Below, piece after piece: positions 16,056 to 23,757 of a stretch of DNA of 50,984 nt. This stretch comes from Methylophaga sp. (GTDB lineage: Bacteria > Pseudomonadota > Gammaproteobacteria > Nitrosococcales > Methylophagaceae). Every line of letters starts with the position of its first letter. Position 1 is the stretch's first letter. The notes under the pieces are model-generated. The model worked only from the letters and a program-made list of their open reading frames with translations, did no database searches and was not told the origin of the DNA. A program made the translations under genes and the position numbers. The DNA is taken from NCBI RefSeq assembly GCF_030651745.1, contig NZ_JAUSCC010000026.1:1-50984 (forward strand). Reading direction: 5' to 3'.

Positions 16056-16621
16056 TAGTTGATCCGGATAGTGGTGCGTTGGGGGTTAAGTTCTAACTGC
16101 TGTTGTCCAGATGGTAATACCATTTGCACTTGCAGTGTCTCCAATCGGTTATACAAATCAAACAAATTGATTTTTAATCCAGTGATTTTATCTGCTTGGT
16201 CACAACGAAAAAAATAGCTGACATCAATATCTGCGTGATCGGTTTCATCATGATTGGCAAAAGGATCTTCCACTTCAATTGATTCAGCCTGACAAGTCGA
16301 GCCATCAACCGTCAGCAGGCTATCCATTCGTTCAAGCTGTTGCAACATATCCTGATAAATGGCTTTTTGCTGCTCTGTTTCCGGCTTGTGTTCAAAACCA
16401 ACAAAATTCATTAGCGGTGATTGCAGATGCAGCATCAATTCCTGACCATCCATCACCAGATCCAAGGTTGCCATACCGTGAACATGCGCTCCATGATGAC
16501 GATGTCCCTCATGTTCGTGATGCTCGTGATGTTTATGATCATGGGACTCTTCATGAGCATATACGATGTGCATAAGACCAAAACCACAAACCGCAGAAAA
16601 CAAATATGGTGCTATCCGCAT
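16055..16621 (-). CDS. zrgA: His-rich periplasmic zinc-binding protein ZrgA (DUF2796)
   Basis: About 188 residues from ATG 16621, which has GGGAG upstream and gives a clean signal peptide (MRIAPYLFSAVCGFGLMHIVYA). A GTG at 16642, overlapping the DUF1826 stop, is the alternative. Immediately after cleavage comes a segment of about 27 residues with 13 histidines. The DUF2796 body follows, with GMATLDLVMDG, FVGFEHKP and a conserved Cys pair (STCQAE and FFRCDQ). ZrgA of Vibrio cholerae is a Zur-regulated periplasmic zinc-binding component working with an FtsX-type ABC transporter; here that transporter is encoded apart, at 4708-6631. It is coupled to zur by a one-base overlap. Confidence 0.92.
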   Translation of the reverse strand: MRIAPYLFSAVCGFGLMHIVYAHEESHDHKHHEHHEHEGHRHHGAHVHGMATLDLVMDGQELMLHLQSPLMNFVGFEHKPETEQQKAIYQDMLQQLERMDSLLTVDGSTCQAESIEVEDPFANHDETDHADIDVSYFFRCDQADKITGLKINLFDLYNRLETLQVQMVLPSGQQQLELNPQRTTIRIN

Positions 16622-16638
16622 TTTCAACTGTCTCCCAA

Positions 16639-17301
16639 TCACTCTGCAAAATCCAAGGTTAACAATAATCGTTTCTCAGTTTTATGGATATGTGGCGAAC
16701 GATGCACAATGCCACTCACCTGACTATCCATCCAACCATCGCCTTTCAACAATGCCACCTCTCCCGGTTGCAGCTGTTGAATATCACTGTGATGTCGATA
16801 GATCCCTGACAAATGGTCTGCCAATCCTTTTGCACCTGCTCCAAGCTTTGAACGATCCACATTTTCTTCTCTCAACCACTCACTGCCATGACCATGATAG
16901 GTCGTTACCATTCGGCATATTAAATGGTCGGTATGAAATCTGGGACACATAGTCTCGTTTATCAGGCTCAGTCGCAAGCCAACGGTGTTTAATTCAAACA
17001 GATCTGCATACATTTCTGCCAATTGTCTGACATCGTCGATAAACAAATAGCGTTGCGGATCTTCGGGTAATAACCCGGTTAGCCAGTCACCGACTTCGGC
17101 TGGAGCGATAACAGTACGCAATTGTAACGCATTGAGGCCTTGTGTTAATGCAGTAATATAATTCTGCAACGCCGTGGGTAATTGCCGTTGCCAGACCGCG
17201 AGATTAATTTGAGGCTCATAAATAGCCGTCATTACTAGCGGTGAATCTGCTTGCTGCACATGCTCAAACACTGGGTTTTCGGCCGTGGCGGTCTGATTCA
17301 T
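16639..17301 (-). CDS. DUF1826 protein
   Basis: About 220 residues if it starts at ATG 17301, right after the GTPase stop; ATGs at 17313 and 17373 are alternatives that overlap the GTPase gene, and none has a clear ribosome binding site. The protein belongs to DUF1826, which often sits beside COG0523 GTPases in Zur regulons. Features are a central CPRFHTDHLICRMVTTYHG segment with Cys and His pairs and a C-terminal GIVHRSPHIHKTEKRLLLTLDF. The HTD-plus-distant-His arrangement and the beta-rich end resemble a cupin/2-oxoglutarate-oxygenase-like metal site, but that is only a guess. Function unknown. Confidence 0.82.
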   Translation of the reverse strand: MNQTATAENPVFEHVQQADSPLVMTAIYEPQINLAVWQRQLPTALQNYITALTQGLNALQLRTVIAPAEVGDWLTGLLPEDPQRYLFIDDVRQLAEMYADLFELNTVGLRLSLINETMCPRFHTDHLICRMVTTYHGHGSEWLREENVDRSKLGAGAKGLADHLSGIYRHHSDIQQLQPGEVALLKGDGWMDSQVSGIVHRSPHIHKTEKRLLLTLDFAE

Positions 17302-17302
17302 T

Positions 17303-18514
17303 TCAAGCGGCATCCCAAAGTGGAAAAGGATCGGGTAACGATTCCCATAGCTGTTTGCCAGCCAATAATTCATTATCCGTTAACAAACAATCATTGAGTT
17401 GGGCTGTCACAGCTTTTGGATTTAAGTTCTGACCGATAAAGACCAGCTCCTGACGCATATCACCAAATGGTTCTTGCCAATTTTCTTTTATGGTTTGCAG
17501 ACTTTCTGCATCCTGCGGCCAACGATTTTCGGGGATGGCTTTCCAGAACATTCCAGCAAATCCATAACGGGCAATACCTCCCGCCTGATTCCACTGACCA
17601 GCGAATTGCGGTCGACTGGCTAACCAAAAATAGCCTTTGGAGCGGATCAACTTGCCACAAGGCCAATCCTGATGCAGAAAATCATAGAATTTCTGTGGAT
17701 GAAACGGCCGTCTGGCAACATAGGTAAAACTACTGATACCGTATTCTTCGGTCTCGGGAATATGCTCACCGCGCATTTCTTTCAGCCAGCCCGCGGCTTG
17801 TTCGGCTTTTTCAAAACTGAATTTCTGCGTTCCCAATACTTTGTCCAATGGAACCTGACCATTTTCTATCGCGATCAATTCAGCTTCGGTATTGAGACTT
17901 TTCAAAATTCCGGTCAGCTCGGTTAACTGCTCCTTGGTACATAAATCGGTTTTGCTGATTAAAATCACATCACAGAACTCAACTTGGTCCACCAGCAAGT
18001 CGGCGACACTTCGCATGTCTTCTTCACCTAAACTTTCACCGGTCTCTTGTAAATGTTTGGCTTCATTAAAATCGCGCAGAAAGTTCACCGCATCCACTAC
18101 CGTGACCATGGTATCCAGTCTGGCAATTTGCGACAGACTCTCGCCTTCTTCATCAGCAAAAGTAAAGGTTTCAGCAATCGGTAACGGTTCAGAAATACCG
18201 GTTGATTCAATCACTAAACAATCAAAACGTTGCTCTGCGGCCAACTTACGCACTTCAATCAACAGATCTTCACGCAAAGTGCAGCAGATACAGCCATTGC
18301 TCATTTCCACCAGTTTTTCTTCGGCGCGATTGAGCTGCACATCCTGCTGGATTTGTTGTGCATCGATATTTATTTCACTCATATCATTAACAATAACCGC
18401 GACTTTGCGTCCTTCACGGTTATTCAGAATATGATTTAACACGGTGGTTTTACCGGCGCCGAGAAATCCGGACAACACGGTAACGGGTAAACGTTTATCG
18501 AGATTTGTGTTCAT
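17303..18514 (-). CDS. zigA: ZigA-type COG0523 GTPase, zinc metallochaperone
   Basis: About 403 residues from ATG 18514, preferred over 18535 because AAGGG sits five bases before it. Walker [10 protein letters not shown] (about residues 17-25), CxCC motif CICC (75-78), ESTGISEP, a SKTD in place of the usual NKxD, and a long CobW C-terminal domain with Trp-rich [10 protein letters not shown]. Length and motifs match ZigA, a Zur-controlled GTPase linked to zinc redistribution. It overlaps dksA by 20 bases and lies in the order MerC-like, DksA, GTPase, DUF1826, ZrgA, Zur. A second, shorter family member lies in the neighbouring unit, so two chaperones with different clients are likely. Confidence 0.9.
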   Translation of the reverse strand: MNTNLDKRLPVTVLSGFLGAGKTTVLNHILNNREGRKVAVIVNDMSEINIDAQQIQQDVQLNRAEEKLVEMSNGCICCTLREDLLIEVRKLAAEQRFDCLVIESTGISEPLPIAETFTFADEEGESLSQIARLDTMVTVVDAVNFLRDFNEAKHLQETGESLGEEDMRSVADLLVDQVEFCDVILISKTDLCTKEQLTELTGILKSLNTEAELIAIENGQVPLDKVLGTQKFSFEKAEQAAGWLKEMRGEHIPETEEYGISSFTYVARRPFHPQKFYDFLHQDWPCGKLIRSKGYFWLASRPQFAGQWNQAGGIARYGFAGMFWKAIPENRWPQDAESLQTIKENWQEPFGDMRQELVFIGQNLNPKAVTAQLNDCLLTDNELLAGKQLWESLPDPFPLWDAA

Positions 18515-18905
18515 AAATCCCTTCTTTTTGTTCATTAATGGTTTTTACATCAGTGCAATATTCAGCAGTGGGACGAATCAATAATCGTTGAATACCGATA
18601 GGCTCACCAGTCTGCAGACAATAGCCATATTCACCGATACGGATTCTTTGCCTTGCTGCATCGATTTTAGGAATCAGCTGACGTTTTCGATCGGCAATCC
18701 GTAGAGCAATTTGCGATTCTTCCTCCTGTTGTGCCCTATCCAGCACATCACTGACCTGACTATTGCCCAGCATCTGGTTTTTTATTGCGGTTATTTCATC
18801 CAGCGTTTCGGTTCGCAGTTGTTGTAGTCGTTGATCAAAAAATGCCAATTGCTCGGCATTCATATACTCAGCTTCTGGAGCTGCCAATAAAGTCTTTTCA
18901 TCCAT
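18495..18905 (-). CDS. dksA2: Zinc-independent DksA paralog (DksA2)
   Basis: A 136-residue DksA-type RNA-polymerase factor. The coiled-coil tip motif D-x-x-D-x-A is present (Asp53, Asp56, Ala58), so it should enter the secondary channel and work with ppGpp. The four zinc-finger cysteines of ordinary DksA are reduced to two: Cys96 and Cys117 remain, while the partner positions are Thr99 and Val120. This C-T-C-V pattern is that of DksA2, which replaces DksA when zinc is scarce. It overlaps the MerC-like gene by 8 bases, with an AAGGAGG ribosome binding site. Confidence 0.93.
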   Translation of the reverse strand: MDEKTLLAAPEAEYMNAEQLAFFDQRLQQLRTETLDEITAIKNQMLGNSQVSDVLDRAQQEEESQIALRIADRKRQLIPKIDAARQRIRIGEYGYCLQTGEPIGIQRLLIRPTAEYCTDVKTINEQKEGIYEHKSR

Positions 18906-19278
18906 TAACTTGTCCTCCTTGGGCTGGCAGCAATTGCATTGATAAATTGCGATTCCATAGGTGCGCTGTAATCAGCAAAATCCCGCCGCTAATGGTTATC
19001 CAGGTTTCCATCGACTCTGGTCCCACTAACGCTGACACCATGGTTAAGATGCCAAGGGCTGCCAAGCGCAATGGCCATTTATTTTTATGCTTTTTGTACG
19101 ACCCAGGTAAACTCAACAAAGCCAATAAAACTACTGGCACCAGCATCAATTGGTGTACCCATTCAGAGCTTAGCCACTCCCCAAACAACCCTGCCGCACT
19201 AAAGCCAATGACGATAGGTGTTACTAAACAATGAACCATGCAGGCTCCGGAACAAACTACAGCCAAATCATCTTTCAT
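18898..19278 (-). CDS. MerC-domain inner-membrane protein
   Basis: A 126-residue, four-helix membrane protein of the MerC family. The first helix carries Cys9, Cys13 and Cys17 in the order C-x3-C-x3-C, the last inside MVHCLVTPI, the usual MerC helix signature. MerC proteins of mercury operons carry Hg2+ inward; relatives inside Zur regulons are suspected to move zinc or another soft metal, without proof. It is the first gene of the dksA2-zigA-zrgA-zur unit, with a GAGG ribosome binding site and a Zur-like operator 17 bases before the ATG. No mer genes are near, so mercury resistance is unlikely. Confidence 0.85.
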   Translation of the reverse strand: MKDDLAVVCSGACMVHCLVTPIVIGFSAAGLFGEWLSSEWVHQLMLVPVVLLALLSLPGSYKKHKNKWPLRLAALGILTMVSALVGPESMETWITISGGILLITAHLWNRNLSMQLLPAQGGQVNG

Positions 19279-19295
19279 CAGACACCCTCAAATTA

Positions 19296-19335
19296 TGATA
19301 TATCATATCATTTCAATCTTAAGCAGTGATGTCAA
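19296..19335 (-). promoter_or_regulatory. Zur-like operator and promoter of the MerC-dksA2-zigA-zrgA-zur unit
   Basis: Core TGATATATCATATCA at 19296-19310 is a dyad with one mismatch around a central T, matching the Zur pattern with GATATA for GTTATA. On the minus strand a perfect -35 hexamer TTGACA (19335-19330) stands 17 bases upstream of an AATGAT -10 (19312-19307) that overlaps the operator. A bound repressor would therefore block RNA polymerase directly. Confidence 0.8.
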
Positions 19336-19354
19336 GGCTTTATAGGCCAGTGGA

Positions 19355-21415
19355 TTAGTCTGTCATACCTTTGATTAAGGAATTTAATTCTGTGAGAGTC
19401 GCTTGAAAACTTGTTACCTGGGCTGTAAAGCTGGCGCGGCTGGCGTGTATATCACCTGCCAGATATCTTGCCAGCAGATCATTCCCGGATTGAAATATAT
19501 GTTGATGATAGTGAGTGACTTTGCTGAGCGTCGCATTATCAAAGTAATGATGATATTGCGCTTTTTCCAACCAGATGCCGCAGTGAGAATCTGATAAATT
19601 CGTTATCGGCCATTCGGTTTTGATTTCGGGTTCTGCGAAAAGGGTTTCTTGGAGTTGATGCATCCAATGTTTCAGGTAGAAATAAAACAAACTTAACCGT
19701 GCCTGTTTATAATTTTTTAACAGTTCTGCTTGACCACACCATTGAGTGAAAGGTTTATACGTTGTTAAAAAACTATTAAGTTGTTTAATCGGTAGAGGTT
19801 TGGTTAATGCATATCCTTGTGCTTGGTTACAGCCCATGGCTAATAACACTTCACCGTGAGCAATGGATTCAACGCCTTCTGCAATCACTTGAATATTAAA
19901 GGATTGGGCAAGCGCAATAACCCCTTCCACAATTTTGCAGTCTTCAGGTTCCGTCAGCATGCGACGAACAAAACTTTGATCAACTTTTACTACATCTACA
20001 GGCAGTACCCGGATATGGGTTAGCGATGAATACCCCGTGCCAAAGTCATCCAATGCGGTAGTGATGCCAAACTCGGATTTACAAAACTCGACGACATTAC
20101 TGATTAGGCTTAGATCACTTAAGCGATTACTTTCAAGGATCTCGATTTGAAATCGACGCGTATCCAGGTTGGGAAACTGTTTAATCTGAGTTTGCAGCCA
20201 ATCAAAGAACTCACTGGTCGATAAATGATAAGCCGTAAGATTAATACTTAACTGGTAGTTATAACCTGCCCGCTGCCATTCTGCGAGTTGTTTTAATGCC
20301 TGAGCAATAACCCATTGCCCCAGACTGACTTCCAGTTCGGTGTCATACACCTGATCTATGAATTTGTCCGGGGTCAGCAAACCTTTTTGTGGATGTTGCC
20401 AGCGTATCAATGCTTCGAAACCAAATATATGCCCGGTACTGAGTGTCACTTTGGGTTGGAAAAACAGAACAAACTGATCTTCCTTAATCGCCGTAGCAAT
20501 TTCCCGTAATTGCTGGTTACGTTCGGTAATCTGCACTTCCTCATCAGGGTCGTATGCAAATACTGTGGATTTCCCATCCAGTTTTGCCTTGTACATGCAC
20601 TGATCAGCATGGCGGATTAAGGTATCCAGACTACCTCTATCTTCAGGATAGAGTGTATAGCCAACTGAAGCGGTAACCATCACCGGTACATCGTTAACGA
20701 TAAATGGTTTAGCAATCGCTGCCAGTACTTTCTGAATACTCTCTGAGGCAATGGCATGATTGTTAATGCCACCAATAATTAAAACAAACTCATCCCCACC
20801 ATAACGCACGATACTATCGGTTTCGGTTAAAACGCTTCGTACCCGTTGCGGTACTTGGTTTAATAAATTATCTGCTGCGACTTTGCCGTGAATATCATTA
20901 ATTGTTTTGAACTCATCCAGATCCATAAATGCCACAACCAGTTTTTCATTCTGATTATCAGCAATCGCACTCATACGACGAAATTCATTTTCAAGTCGGT
21001 TTTTATTAAGAATTTGGTGAGAATTACGGTTAAGAATGAGATCGGAAAGGATGCCACGGTATTTTCTGTCAGCAGTGATATCGCTTAAATGACCCAGATA
21101 AAACACCTTGCCGAGTGCATTTACCCGTTTCACGCTCAAACGAGCGATGTAGTGCGAACCATCCTTACGTTTGTTTGAGACTTCACCATGCCAAAAACCA
21201 TTGCGTTGCAATGATTGCCAGATTGTCTGATTTAAAATTTTATTTTGGCATTCAGCACTAAGTATTTGGGGATCGCTGCCGATAAGGTCACTACGAGAGT
21301 AGCCGGTAATCTGTTGTATCGCATCATTGATATCAACGATTTTCTGGTTTTCATCCGTGATGACGATGCCTTCATGTGCGAACTTGAAAGCATTTTCTAA
21401 TAATGTGTTTCTCAC
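19355..21415 (-). CDS. PAS-GGDEF-EAL protein with probable C-terminal zinc-binding CZB domain
   Basis: A 686-residue cyclic-di-GMP protein. PAS domain at about 5-120 (GIVITDENQKIVDIND). GGDEF at about 135-300 with intact RYGGDEF. EAL at about 310-560 with FGFEALIRW, INLTA, EILES, LDDFGTGYSS, VKVDQSF and AEGVES, so both synthesis and breakdown of c-di-GMP look possible. The last 110 residues are helical: LKHWMHQL, then SHCGIWLEKA, then THYHQHIF. That His, Cys-near-G-x-W-L, His-x2/3-His order is the CZB zinc-sensor layout, although the Cys lies two residues closer to the Gly than usual. No membrane segment is seen. The gene lies upstream of the Zur unit but has its own promoter region. Confidence 0.85.
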   Translation of the reverse strand: MRNTLLENAFKFAHEGIVITDENQKIVDINDAIQQITGYSRSDLIGSDPQILSAECQNKILNQTIWQSLQRNGFWHGEVSNKRKDGSHYIARLSVKRVNALGKVFYLGHLSDITADRKYRGILSDLILNRNSHQILNKNRLENEFRRMSAIADNQNEKLVVAFMDLDEFKTINDIHGKVAADNLLNQVPQRVRSVLTETDSIVRYGGDEFVLIIGGINNHAIASESIQKVLAAIAKPFIVNDVPVMVTASVGYTLYPEDRGSLDTLIRHADQCMYKAKLDGKSTVFAYDPDEEVQITERNQQLREIATAIKEDQFVLFFQPKVTLSTGHIFGFEALIRWQHPQKGLLTPDKFIDQVYDTELEVSLGQWVIAQALKQLAEWQRAGYNYQLSINLTAYHLSTSEFFDWLQTQIKQFPNLDTRRFQIEILESNRLSDLSLISNVVEFCKSEFGITTALDDFGTGYSSLTHIRVLPVDVVKVDQSFVRRMLTEPEDCKIVEGVIALAQSFNIQVIAEGVESIAHGEVLLAMGCNQAQGYALTKPLPIKQLNSFLTTYKPFTQWCGQAELLKNYKQARLSLFYFYLKHWMHQLQETLFAEPEIKTEWPITNLSDSHCGIWLEKAQYHHYFDNATLSKVTHYHQHIFQSGNDLLARYLAGDIHASRASFTAQVTSFQATLTELNSLIKGMTD

Positions 21416-21608
21416 ACTACGTGCCTTGTCCTTAACGTTGATCTTTAGCCATACGTTCCGTCAGCTGTATAGCCCCTTTTCACAAAGGGTTCACGTGTAC
21501 TGAGTAACACTTAGCTTAACCAAATATCACGGTAATAGATACCAGTGGTAATGAAACTACAGATGGTAACTAACTATGTCAATAACAACTGTTTACACTC
21601 TTTAATTA

Positions 21609-22091
21609 ATGAGCGCGAGAAAAGGACCTTTTGGCCTTCGACTTCCAACTGAGCTAATGTCTTGGTTACGTTTCGAAGCAAAACAACATAATCGAAGCAC
21701 GACCAGTGAGGCCTTGTTTTTATTACAAAACAGTCTCTCAATCCGCTTCAGCAAAACAGCTGTCCGGGATTTTCTGAAAAAACATCCTACCTATTCCAAC
21801 TCCGAGGCATTTGGCTTACGTATTCCTGATGAGTTAAAAACCAGTTTGCGCGATTTTAGCTTACAGCATGACATCAGTCTGAATATGGAAATCGTTATGC
21901 GTCTTGCAAATTATTATGAAAAGCATCAACGCCAGTCAGTTGCCGCCAAAATAAGGCCCGATGCCTATCGCACTGTGCCTTTGCCTATCACCGAATCTGA
22001 ACAACTTCTGTTGGATTTATTCCGTGGACTGAATGAGGCAAACAGAAAGGTTATTTTGACGCTAATTAATAACCTTACTGATCACGATTAG
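21609..22091 (+). CDS. Tandem ribbon-helix-helix (Arc-like) DNA-binding protein
   Basis: A 160-residue protein with two Arc-type ribbon-helix-helix units in one chain: the first from FGLRLPTELMSWLRFEA (residues about 8-45), the second from FGLRIPDELKTSLRDFS (about 68-105). Each begins with the beta-strand FGLR(L/I)P that normally pairs with a second subunit in the major groove, so one chain could bind like a ready-made dimer. A helical tail (130-158, LLLDLFRGLNEANRKVILTLI) may mediate assembly. Ribosome binding is weak. No partner toxin gene is adjacent, so it is more likely a stand-alone regulator. Confidence 0.82.
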   Translation: MSARKGPFGLRLPTELMSWLRFEAKQHNRSTTSEALFLLQNSLSIRFSKTAVRDFLKKHPTYSNSEAFGLRIPDELKTSLRDFSLQHDISLNMEIVMRLANYYEKHQRQSVAAKIRPDAYRTVPLPITESEQLLLDLFRGLNEANRKVILTLINNLTDHD

Positions 22092-22185
22092 GCAAATTCC
22101 TGGTTATAAAATGTAAACGCCATTGACCTGTTATAAATTCTGACTATGATCGCGGCTTGATCTAAACAATGGCCGCTTTAATTTT

Positions 22186-22995
22186 ATGCAAACTTCAGCC
22201 CCCTCTCCGCTATCTTTTCAAAACAGACTGGAACGCTTACGAGAGAATCGTTTATTCGAAATTGTCGTAGTCAGTGTTATTTTGTTCTCTGCCATGGTCA
22301 CTGGCATTAAAACCTATGAAATTCCGCTGCAGATTTTACGTCTGGTAGATTGGCTGGATTACGCGATAACACTGTTTTTTGTGATGGAAATCAGTGTCCG
22401 ATTTTTAGCCGAACCCAATAAACGGGATTTCTTCAAAAGCGGCTGGAATGTGTTTGATACCGTAATCGTCGCGGTCAGTTTGATACCGGTGAATGACAGT
22501 GAGCTGGCGTATGTCGCCAGGCTGATTCGTATCTTCCGTGTATTACGGATGGTATCGGTGATTCCGGAATTACGCCATTTATTGAACTCACTGCTGAAAG
22601 CCCTGCCACAACTCGGCTACGTCGCATTGATGATGTTTATCATCGTCTATATTTTTGCCGCTATCGGCACCACACTGTTTGCTGATGTTAATGACTTTTT
22701 ATGGGGTGATATAGCGGTATCGATGCTGACATTATTCCGGGTAATGACGTTTGAGGATTGGACCGATGTCATGTATGAAACGATGGAGGTTTACCCGCTA
22801 AGCTGGATTTATTATCTGGTTTTTATCTTCCTCAATACCTTTGCTTTTCTCAATATGCTGATTGGTATCGTGGTGAATGTTATGGAGCAGGAACGCGCTG
22901 AAGAGCGTGAAGAAGCCCATAAATACGATATGACAATTGAAGACTTATCGCTACAAATTGAAGAGCTGAAACAACTCATCAAAGCTAAATCCTGA
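22186..22995 (+). CDS. Voltage-gated-type ion channel (six-helix cation channel)
   Basis: A 269-residue, six-helix channel of the bacterial NaChBac-like superfamily. The S4 segment RLIRIFRVLRMVSVIPELR has four arginines at every third position, as in voltage sensors. The pore loop is MLTLFRVMTFEDWTDVMYE, whose filter TFEDW differs from the TLESW of NaChBac by an added acidic residue. S6 (FLNTFAFLNMLIGIVVNVM) leads into a charged neck and a predicted coiled coil (residues about 235-268, EDLSLQIEELKQLI) that would hold a tetramer. Ion selectivity cannot be read off; more negative filters tend toward calcium. It is apparently a single gene. Confidence 0.9.
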   Translation: MQTSAPSPLSFQNRLERLRENRLFEIVVVSVILFSAMVTGIKTYEIPLQILRLVDWLDYAITLFFVMEISVRFLAEPNKRDFFKSGWNVFDTVIVAVSLIPVNDSELAYVARLIRIFRVLRMVSVIPELRHLLNSLLKALPQLGYVALMMFIIVYIFAAIGTTLFADVNDFLWGDIAVSMLTLFRVMTFEDWTDVMYETMEVYPLSWIYYLVFIFLNTFAFLNMLIGIVVNVMEQERAEEREEAHKYDMTIEDLSLQIEELKQLIKAKS

Positions 22996-23087
22996 TTGCA
23001 TTAACCGCTAGCTCAGCCACACCTCCCTTCACATCCGGTTCACAACGAACAAACCATCATCGACATCTCTAATCAGGAGGGATGTCG

Positions 23088-23618
23088 ATGTCTGTTCGCA
23101 AACTATCTCTGTTGCTGTTTATCACGCTTTTAGCAGGATGCCAGTCAATGTCAAAACCAATTCGCACGGAAAACTATGTTGATATCAATCGATTTATGGG
23201 GGATTGGTATGTGATCGCCAATATTCCAACCTTTATCGAAAAAGGTGCTCATAATGCCGTGGAAACTTACGAATTAAATGATGATGGCACCATCGCCACT
23301 ACTTTTACCTTTAATAAAGACAGTTTTGATGGTGAACAAAAGCAGTATCACCCTAAAGGCTTTATTACCGACACAGAATCCAATGCCGTCTGGGGTATGC
23401 AGTTTATCTGGCCCATCAAAGCCGATTATCGAATCGTCTATTTAAATGACGATTACACGCAGACCATTGTTGGACGCGAAAAACGCGATTTTGTATGGAT
23501 AATGGCAAGAACGCCGAAGATTCCTGAGAAAGATTATCTGGAAATGCTGCAATTGCTTGCAGAAGAAGGTTATGACATTTCACAGATCCAAAAAGTACCA
23601 CAGCAGTGGCCTGAATAA
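23088..23618 (+). CDS. blc: Outer-membrane lipocalin (Blc family)
   Basis: About 176 residues. I start at ATG 23088 because AGGAGG lies seven bases upstream; an in-frame ATG two codons earlier sits too close to it. The signal peptide ends in lipobox LLAGC, so it is a lipoprotein. The lipocalin signature FMGDWYVIANIPTFIEKGAHNAVETY and the C-terminal WIMARTPKIPEKDYLEML match bacterial lipocalins, which bind lipids or lysophospholipids at the outer membrane and are often stress-induced. Confidence 0.92.
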   Translation: MSVRKLSLLLFITLLAGCQSMSKPIRTENYVDINRFMGDWYVIANIPTFIEKGAHNAVETYELNDDGTIATTFTFNKDSFDGEQKQYHPKGFITDTESNAVWGMQFIWPIKADYRIVYLNDDYTQTIVGREKRDFVWIMARTPKIPEKDYLEMLQLLAEEGYDISQIQKVPQQWPE

Positions 23619-23757
23619 TGGGAGCTTCGTGATTCTTAAATTGATGATGCAAGGTTACCTATATAACCATTTAATATAACCATATTCTTCCTTATTAATT
23701 CCTCTTATTTACAAATCTGTCATTATTACCACTTTGAAAAATGAGTTGAGGTTGTAA

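Noticed and set aside
16055..16642. Nickel or copper chaperone because of the His-rich stretch
   Set aside because: The body matches DUF2796 (ZrgA), and the operon contains zur, zigA and dksA2, all pointing to zinc.
18898..19278. Mercury resistance (mer) locus
   Set aside because: Only a MerC-like protein is present; merR, merT, merP and merA are absent, and the neighbours are zinc genes.
21609..22091. Antitoxin of a toxin-antitoxin pair
   Set aside because: No toxin-sized gene is adjacent on the same strand; the following gene is an ion channel with its own upstream region.
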